A stretch of DNA of 64,000 nucleotides from Paraburkholderia sacchari (GTDB lineage: Bacteria; Pseudomonadota; Gammaproteobacteria; Burkholderiales; Burkholderiaceae), in contig NZ_JTDB02000004.1 of NCBI RefSeq assembly GCF_000785435.2, positions 1 through 64,000 of the forward strand, in the 5' to 3' direction. The position numbers were made by a program, and so were the translations under genes. Position 1 is the first letter of the stretch. Each line of letters begins with the position of its first letter. The notes below the pieces were generated by a model, which did no database searches, had not been told where the DNA came from, and saw only the letters and a program-made list of their open reading frames with translations. This document shows, one piece after another, positions 58,836 to 64,000 of the stretch.

Positions 58836-60392
58836 ATGTACCTCACCCAATGCCTTCATCGTGCGGTTCAGCAATACCCGGACCGGACGGCCACTGCGTT
58901 TCGCGGGCGTCGCCGCAGTTACGGCGAATTTGGCGAACGTGTCGCGCGCCTCGCGGGCGCCCTGGTCGGCCTTGGCATGGCGCATGGCGACCGGGTTGCC
59001 ATGCTGGCCCCGAATTCGGACCGGTACGTCGAGTACATCATGGGTGTCTGGTGGGGTGGCGGTGTCCTCAATCCCATCAACGTGCGCTGGAGCGTGCCGG
59101 AAATCGTCTACTCGCTGGACGATTGCGATACGCGCATCCTGCTCGTCGACGATACGTACCTGCCCCATGTCGAGGCGATTCGCGCGAAGGCGAAGCACGC
59201 GCCGCTCGTGATTTATGCGGGCGACGGCGAGGCGCCCGAGGGCATGCTGTCGTTCGAGACGCTGATCGCCGATACGCCGCCCATCGAGGATGCCTGGCGC
59301 GGCGGCGACGATCTCGCTTGCATCATGTACACGGGCGGTACGACGGGCTTTCCGAAAGGCGTGATGCAGACGCATCTGAACCTGTGGTCCGGTTGCGTGC
59401 CGCGTCTCGCAGAGATGCCGCAGCCGCCCAACTGCGTCGTCATGCACGTCGCGCCGCTCTTTCACGTGGCGGGGCTTGGGCGCGTCGTGACGCAATTCCT
59501 CGCGGGCGGCACGCACGTGCTGGTGCCGTCGTTCGACGCAGGCGAGTTGCTTGCGACCATCGAACGGGAAGGCGTGACCGAATCGGTACTGGTGCCGACG
59601 ATGATTCAGGCGCTGCTCGCGCATCCCGACCTTTCGCGCTACAACCTGAGCAGCCTGCGCCGGCTCTACTACGGCGCGTCGCCCAGCGCAGGCGCGATGG
59701 TCGAACAGCTCCTCGCGCAGTTTCCGGGGATCGAGCTATCGCACAGCTATGGCCTGACCGAGACGTGCCCCGTCGTGTCGAGCAATCCGCCGGAGAATCA
59801 CAGCGACGCCGCGCGCCGCAGCGGGCTTTCGCGCTCGGTCGGGCGCGGCGGGATTGGTGTCACCATCCGCATCGTCGACGCTGAAGGGCGCGAGGTGCCG
59901 CGCGGGACGGTGGGCGAAATTGTCGTTCGCGGTCCTAATATCACGCCGGGATACTGGAACAAACCGGAGGAAACGGCGCGCGCCATGCGCAACGGGTGGT
60001 TCCATACCGGCGACGGCGGTTACATGAACGAGCAGGGCTATGTGTTCATCGTCGATCGCATCAAGGACATGATCGTGACGGGCGGCGAAAACGTCTATTC
60101 CGCCGAGATCGAGAACGTGATCGCGCGTCATCCTGCTGTGGCGATGTGCGCGGTGATCGGCGTGCCGCACGAGCACTGGGGCGAGGCGGTTCACGCCGTG
60201 GTGGTGCTCAAGCCTGGCGCGAAGCTCGACGAAGCCACCCTGCGCGAGCATTGCCGCGAGTTCGTTGCAAGCTACAAATGCCCGAAGACCGTGGAGTTTC
60301 GTGACGCATTGCCCCTTTCCGGCGCTGGAAAGATTCTGAAGAAGGATCTGCGCGAGCCGTACTGGAGCGGCAAGGCTCGCGAGACGAAATAG
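58836..60392 (+). CDS. AMP-forming acyl-CoA synthetase
   Basis: A 518-aa adenylate-forming ligase: MYTGGTTGFPKGVMQTH, SYGLTETCPVVSSNPP, GWFHTGDGGYMNEQGYVFIVDRIKDMIVTGGENVYSAEIE and catalytic Lys in LPLSGAGKILKKDL. It activates a carboxylic acid as its CoA ester, presumably the entry substrate for the divergent ten-gene operon. The ATG at 58836 follows ggagaca; a longer upstream frame is non-coding. It converges with the ADP-forming synthetase after 28 bases. Confidence 0.9.
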   Translation: MYLTQCLHRAVQQYPDRTATAFRGRRRSYGEFGERVARLAGALVGLGMAHGDRVAMLAPNSDRYVEYIMGVWWGGGVLNPINVRWSVPEIVYSLDDCDTRILLVDDTYLPHVEAIRAKAKHAPLVIYAGDGEAPEGMLSFETLIADTPPIEDAWRGGDDLACIMYTGGTTGFPKGVMQTHLNLWSGCVPRLAEMPQPPNCVVMHVAPLFHVAGLGRVVTQFLAGGTHVLVPSFDAGELLATIEREGVTESVLVPTMIQALLAHPDLSRYNLSSLRRLYYGASPSAGAMVEQLLAQFPGIELSHSYGLTETCPVVSSNPPENHSDAARRSGLSRSVGRGGIGVTIRIVDAEGREVPRGTVGEIVVRGPNITPGYWNKPEETARAMRNGWFHTGDGGYMNEQGYVFIVDRIKDMIVTGGENVYSAEIENVIARHPAVAMCAVIGVPHEHWGEAVHAVVVLKPGAKLDEATLREHCREFVASYKCPKTVEFRDALPLSGAGKILKKDLREPYWSGKARETK

Positions 60393-60420
60393 GGCGGGTT
60401 GCGGGCGTTGCGCGCCTCGA

Positions 60421-62577
60421 TCAACGGAACGGGCCGCCCGGCAGCTGACTGGCGGCCGGTTCGCCTCCGTGATGGCAGAGGATCGCATCGAGCGCGACGA
60501 CGCCCTGTCCTTGCGGTCGTACCGCGAGCGGGTTGATTTCCAGCTCGCCGACCGAGTCGGCGTGGCGCACGACGAAGTCGCTCAGTTTCACCATGACGGC
60601 AACCAGCGCGTCGACGTCATAGGCGCACTGGCCGCGATAGCCTTTGAGCAGCGCGTGACAGCGGGTCTCCTCGATCATCTGCCGGGCGGACTGCGCTGTG
60701 AGCGGAAGCAGCCGCCTGCTGACATCGCCGAAGAGTTCGATGCCGACTCCGCCGAGTCCGAACGTGCACACGTGGCCGAACACGGGGTCCTGGTGAATGC
60801 CCACTACCACTTCCACAAACGGTGCCGGAAGCATGGGCTCGATCAGTACACCTTCGATATCGGAAGCCGCGCAAACCCGCAAGCCGTTTGCATGAATGTC
60901 CCCGAACGCTTCGGCCGCTTCGCGTTCCGACGCAATGCCGAGCCGCACGCCGCCCATATCGGTCTTGTGCGTAATGGAAGCGCTCGCGATCTTCATGACC
61001 CCTCTGCCGTTTGCGACGTCGCGCCAGGCTTGCGCCGCTTCATCGGCGGTGCGGGCGACGCAGCCATTGGGTACGGGAATGCCGATTTTTGCCAATAGCG
61101 CCTTTGTTCTGGCTTCGGAAAGACCCATGTTCGCTGCGTGCGACGCGATTGCGCCGAGCGGGACCCACGCGCTGTCGAAGCGGGTTCGCCAGCGCCCGTA
61201 TTCGATGAACCGCTTGACGGCCAGCACGGCGTTGCCCACGGCACGCATCGGCATCAACCCGCCTTCGATGATCGTGCGATGTCCCTCGCCTGTGCGGTCG
61301 CTCATCCACACGGGGACGATGGGCGTGCTCACCTCGCGCTGTACGTCGACGAGGCTTGCGCCGAGCAGCGTAGTGGTCCTTCCGTATTCGACGGGAATGG
61401 GCACGAGCACGATGTCCGTGTTCGGATCGCTTGCCGTCGCTTTCAGGGCGGCATGGCTCACCTCGGCATTGACGAGCACTTCCGCCGTGACGTCGACCGG
61501 GTTGTCGATCGCCGCGTAGCCGGGGAGGGTGTCGCGCAGCTTTTGCAGCGTCTGCGGGGCGAATCTGGTTAGCGTCAGGCCAGCTAGCCCGATCATATCG
61601 GACGCGAGTGCGGCGGTCCCGCCGGAGAAGCTATAGACGGCCACCTGTTCGCGGCCGGTCGGCTCGGCGCGGGACAGCAGCGAAGCGACATCGATCATTT
61701 CGTCGATGTCGTCGACCTCGATGATGCCCAGTTCGCGGAACACGGCGCTATTGATTTCAGCAACGCCCGCAATGGCGGCGGTATGCGATTGCGCGGCTTT
61801 CGCGCCGTAGGCCGATTTGCCAACCTTCAGCGCGACGATCGGCTTGCCGAGGCGCGCGGCGTGCAAAGCGGCAGCCATGAAGCGCGGGCCGTTGCGTACG
61901 CCCTCGAGCGTCGTCACGATGACCTTGATGTCGGGCGCTTCAGCCATGTAGTAAATAAAGTCGCTGACTTCGAGATCGACCTCGTTGCCGCCAGAACACC
62001 AAAGGCCGATGCCCACACCGCGGTCCATGGCCTGGATGAAGGCGCGGCCGAGGCCGCCGCCCTGGGTCGCGACGCCAATCGGGCCGCTGCGCTGGTCGAT
62101 GCGCCATGCCGGCGAAAAGCACAAACCGAGCCGCGCATTCATGTTGTTCAGGCCGGGGCAGTTGGGGCCGTAGATCCGCATGCCGGTGCTCGCCGCGATT
62201 TCGCGCATGTGCGCCTCGATCGCTCGTCCTGCCTCGCCGGTTTCGCCGAAGCCGGACGTGAAGACGATCGCGAACTTTACACCGTGCTCGCCGCACTCGC
62301 GCAGCGTCTCCAGCACGGCGTCCGCGCGCACGGCCAGGATGGCCAGATCGGGAGCCTGCTCGATGCGCCGTATGGACGGTACGCAGCGTCGTCCGTGAAT
62401 TTCGGCATAGCCGGGGTTCACGAGGTAGAGCTCGCCGCGAAAATCGGACCAGGCGGTCAGATTCTCGAATGTGCGGCCTCCGATGCTGTCGGGCCGCTCC
62501 GATGCGCCGATCAACGCGATGGATCGCGGATGGACAAGCAGCGACAGGTCACTGAAGTGCGAGTGGCTTTCATTCAT
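60421..62577 (-). CDS. ADP-forming acyl-CoA synthetase (acetate-CoA ligase ADP-forming type)
   Basis: A 718-aa NDP-forming ligase, the fused alpha-beta form: CoA-binding Rossmann domain (PRSIALIGASERPDSIGG, YGPNCPGLNNMN), ligase domain with the phospho-His in SHTAAIAG, and a C-terminal ATP-grasp domain (MKIASASITHKTDMGGVRLGI, VGIHQDPVFGHVCTFGLGGVGIELFGD, ELEINPLAVRP). It makes acyl-CoA reversibly with ATP to ADP and phosphate. The ATG at 62577 is accepted, with only a weak ribosome site. A second gene of the same family lies immediately upstream. Confidence 0.9.
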   Translation of the reverse strand: MNESHSHFSDLSLLVHPRSIALIGASERPDSIGGRTFENLTAWSDFRGELYLVNPGYAEIHGRRCVPSIRRIEQAPDLAILAVRADAVLETLRECGEHGVKFAIVFTSGFGETGEAGRAIEAHMREIAASTGMRIYGPNCPGLNNMNARLGLCFSPAWRIDQRSGPIGVATQGGGLGRAFIQAMDRGVGIGLWCSGGNEVDLEVSDFIYYMAEAPDIKVIVTTLEGVRNGPRFMAAALHAARLGKPIVALKVGKSAYGAKAAQSHTAAIAGVAEINSAVFRELGIIEVDDIDEMIDVASLLSRAEPTGREQVAVYSFSGGTAALASDMIGLAGLTLTRFAPQTLQKLRDTLPGYAAIDNPVDVTAEVLVNAEVSHAALKATASDPNTDIVLVPIPVEYGRTTTLLGASLVDVQREVSTPIVPVWMSDRTGEGHRTIIEGGLMPMRAVGNAVLAVKRFIEYGRWRTRFDSAWVPLGAIASHAANMGLSEARTKALLAKIGIPVPNGCVARTADEAAQAWRDVANGRGVMKIASASITHKTDMGGVRLGIASEREAAEAFGDIHANGLRVCAASDIEGVLIEPMLPAPFVEVVVGIHQDPVFGHVCTFGLGGVGIELFGDVSRRLLPLTAQSARQMIEETRCHALLKGYRGQCAYDVDALVAVMVKLSDFVVRHADSVGELEINPLAVRPQGQGVVALDAILCHHGGEPAASQLPGGPFR

Positions 62578-62689
62578 GACGCGGGAAGGTCCTTTTGTAG
62601 TGGTCGTACTTGGGACTGCAGATGAATGGTCAAAAGCGGAGACGCCGCCCGGACGAACCCGGGCACTCCGGCTCGATGGGGGCGCACGA

Positions 62690-64000
62690 TCACGGAGCTT
62701 CGTCGGCGACGATGGCCGCGTCGGCAGCCAGGGCCCCTTCGCCCTCGGGCATGGCGAAGACGGGATTGAGATCGAGCGATTGCAGGCGCGGCCCGGCGGC
62801 TATCGCAAAGGCCGAAAGCTTCGACAGCATGCGTGCGAGTGCGGCAATATCGGTAACTGGCCGGCCGCGCGCGCCGAGCAACAACGGTGCACCGCGAATC
62901 GAGCGGATCATCCGCTCGGCGACGTCGACGCCAAACGGACAACGATGCAGGACGACGTCATTCAGGATCTCGACGAATACGCCGCCCAGGCCGAACATCG
63001 CGATCGGACCGAAGACCGGATCGCGCTGAATGCCCATGATGCACTCCACGCCGCCCATGATCTGGCGGGCTACCAGCACACCGTCCAGCCGGGCTCGCGG
63101 TGCGGCGTTGCGGGCGCGCTGAAACAGTGTGCCGAAGCCGCTGTGCACGGCGCTTTCATCGCTTACGCCGAGTAATACGCCGCCTGCCTCGGACTTGTGC
63201 AGGATATCGGGCGACAGGATCTTCAAAACCACGGGGAAGCCGAATTCGCGCGCCGCGCGCACGGCGGATTCGGCATCGGCGCAGGCCCGTTCCGGGACGC
63301 TGGCGATACCGGCGGCGGCGAGCAACTGCTTGGCCTGGGCTTCGGTGAGCGGGCCCGACGGCAGTGCAATCGGCGCTAAGGCCGGGATCGGGGCACCCGG
63401 CTGCGCGTCTGCAGCGAAGCTGCGGCCAATGTGCCCCATGGCGGCAATCGCGGCGACTGCGCGGTTGAGGTCTTCGAAAACGGTGAAGCCCTGTTCCTCG
63501 AAAGCGTCCAGCGTTGCGCGCGACCCGCGCAGGATCAGCACATAAAGGCGGTCCGGATGGCGCGCCCGCACCCGTGCCATCCGCTCGAGCAGGCCCCTCC
63601 ATACATTGGGCGCAGTGCCGGCGTAGGTGAAGAATCCGAGCAACGTCCGATAGCCGCCTTCGTCCAGCATGGTGTCGACGAACGGTTCGATGATGGACGG
63701 GTCGTTGATGAACTGGCCGGTCGTGTCGACCGGATTGCGTGGCGAACAAATCGGCAGCAGTTCGAGCAACTTGTGCTGCGCGTGTGCCGGCAATTCCGGC
63801 ATGGGCAGCCTCAGCGCTTGCGCAGCGTCCGAAACGATGACGCCCGCACCGCCGCTGACCGTGACCATGCCAAGCGTATTGCGTTCGGGAAAGATGCCGC
63901 GCGTGGCAAGCCGCACGATGTCGAGAAGCGCCTCAGTGGTGCTCGCGCGCACGACGCCGGCTTCGGCGAGAACGGCGTCGCACACGGCGTCGTCGCCGAC
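62690..64000 (-). CDS. ADP-forming acyl-CoA synthetase, 5' end outside the window
   Basis: The visible 437 residues are the C-terminal two-thirds of the same family: VTVSGGAGVIVSDAAQALRL, SPRNPVDTTGQFIND, then the ATP-grasp domain (KILSPDILHKSEAGGVLLGV, MGIQRDPVFGPIAMFGLGGVFVEIL, SLDLNPVFAMPEGEG). The reading frame continues off the right edge; an internal ATG at 63985 is not the true start because upstream residues (VGDDAV) remain open and in register. The active-site His would lie beyond the edge. It is co-directional with the full-length paralogue, 112 bases apart. Confidence 0.88.
   Translation of the reverse strand, partial: VGDDAVCDAVLAEAGVVRASTTEALLDIVRLATRGIFPERNTLGMVTVSGGAGVIVSDAAQALRLPMPELPAHAQHKLLELLPICSPRNPVDTTGQFINDPSIIEPFVDTMLDEGGYRTLLGFFTYAGTAPNVWRGLLERMARVRARHPDRLYVLILRGSRATLDAFEEQGFTVFEDLNRAVAAIAAMGHIGRSFAADAQPGAPIPALAPIALPSGPLTEAQAKQLLAAAGIASVPERACADAESAVRAAREFGFPVVLKILSPDILHKSEAGGVLLGVSDESAVHSGFGTLFQRARNAAPRARLDGVLVARQIMGGVECIMGIQRDPVFGPIAMFGLGGVFVEILNDVVLHRCPFGVDVAERMIRSIRGAPLLLGARGRPVTDIAALARMLSKLSAFAIAAGPRLQSLDLNPVFAMPEGEGALAADAAIVADEAP

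Overview
The window reads as a chromosome or megaplasmid segment of a high-GC betaproteobacterium of the Burkholderiaceae (Paraburkholderia/Caballeronia-like). The grounds are codon use, a Burkholderia-type trimeric porin, full-length trifunctional PutA, and many acyl-CoA, MaoC and CaiB catabolic genes. No rRNA, tRNA or CRISPR array was seen.

Left part (1-24 kb) is mosaic and more accessory. It opens with IS-like debris. A co-directional cluster follows at 401-9965: a GAF protein, a 92-aa protein, HyuA/HyuB (hydantoinase/oxoprolinase), an M24 Xaa-Pro peptidase, an outer-membrane protein, an Asp/Glu/hydantoin racemase and an MFS carrier. Next come putA, a BON-domain protein, a two-part protein whose N-terminus looks like avidin/streptavidin, a large MalT/LAL-type LuxR regulator, a leuA lacking its feedback domain, and a BCAT-type aminotransferase. 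The same TACCC promoter element lies ahead of the hydantoin cluster and ahead of the avidin-like gene. At 22.0-23.7 kb there is a decayed zone with a truncated exonuclease gene and an IS21-family fragment.

Middle part (24-43 kb) looks like an alkyl-sulfate or alcohol oxidation route. It has a LysR regulator divergent from an alkylsulfatase, a 1282-aa regulator, an acyl-CoA ligase, an aldehyde dehydrogenase, a GMC alcohol dehydrogenase, an MFS carrier, a porin, a two-subunit acyl-CoA dehydrogenase and EtfBA. The 1282-aa regulator is the most unusual gene here: a complete IS630-type transposase module with a lost catalytic Glu is fused in frame to a LAL/MalT-type LuxR regulator.

Right part (43-64 kb) starts with a CoA-transferase, acyl-CoA dehydrogenase, mesaconyl-CoA-hydratase-like and CitE-like lyase set with a GntR regulator. 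This fits C5-dicarboxylate (mesaconate/itaconate) breakdown, and near-identical palindromes overlap both divergent promoters. A ten-gene minus-strand beta-oxidation-like operon follows (58434 down to 49141), then an AMP-forming ligase and two ADP-forming acyl-CoA synthetases, the last cut by the window edge.

A GC-rich palindrome (CCCCCC-GCGTY-GGGG) recurs in the promoter regions of the ligase at 31 kb, the porin/dehydrogenase divergon at 38.8 kb and the synthase/ligase divergon at 58.5 kb. This suggests one regulon, perhaps run by the fusion regulator. All assignments are by eye from sequence; no searches were run.
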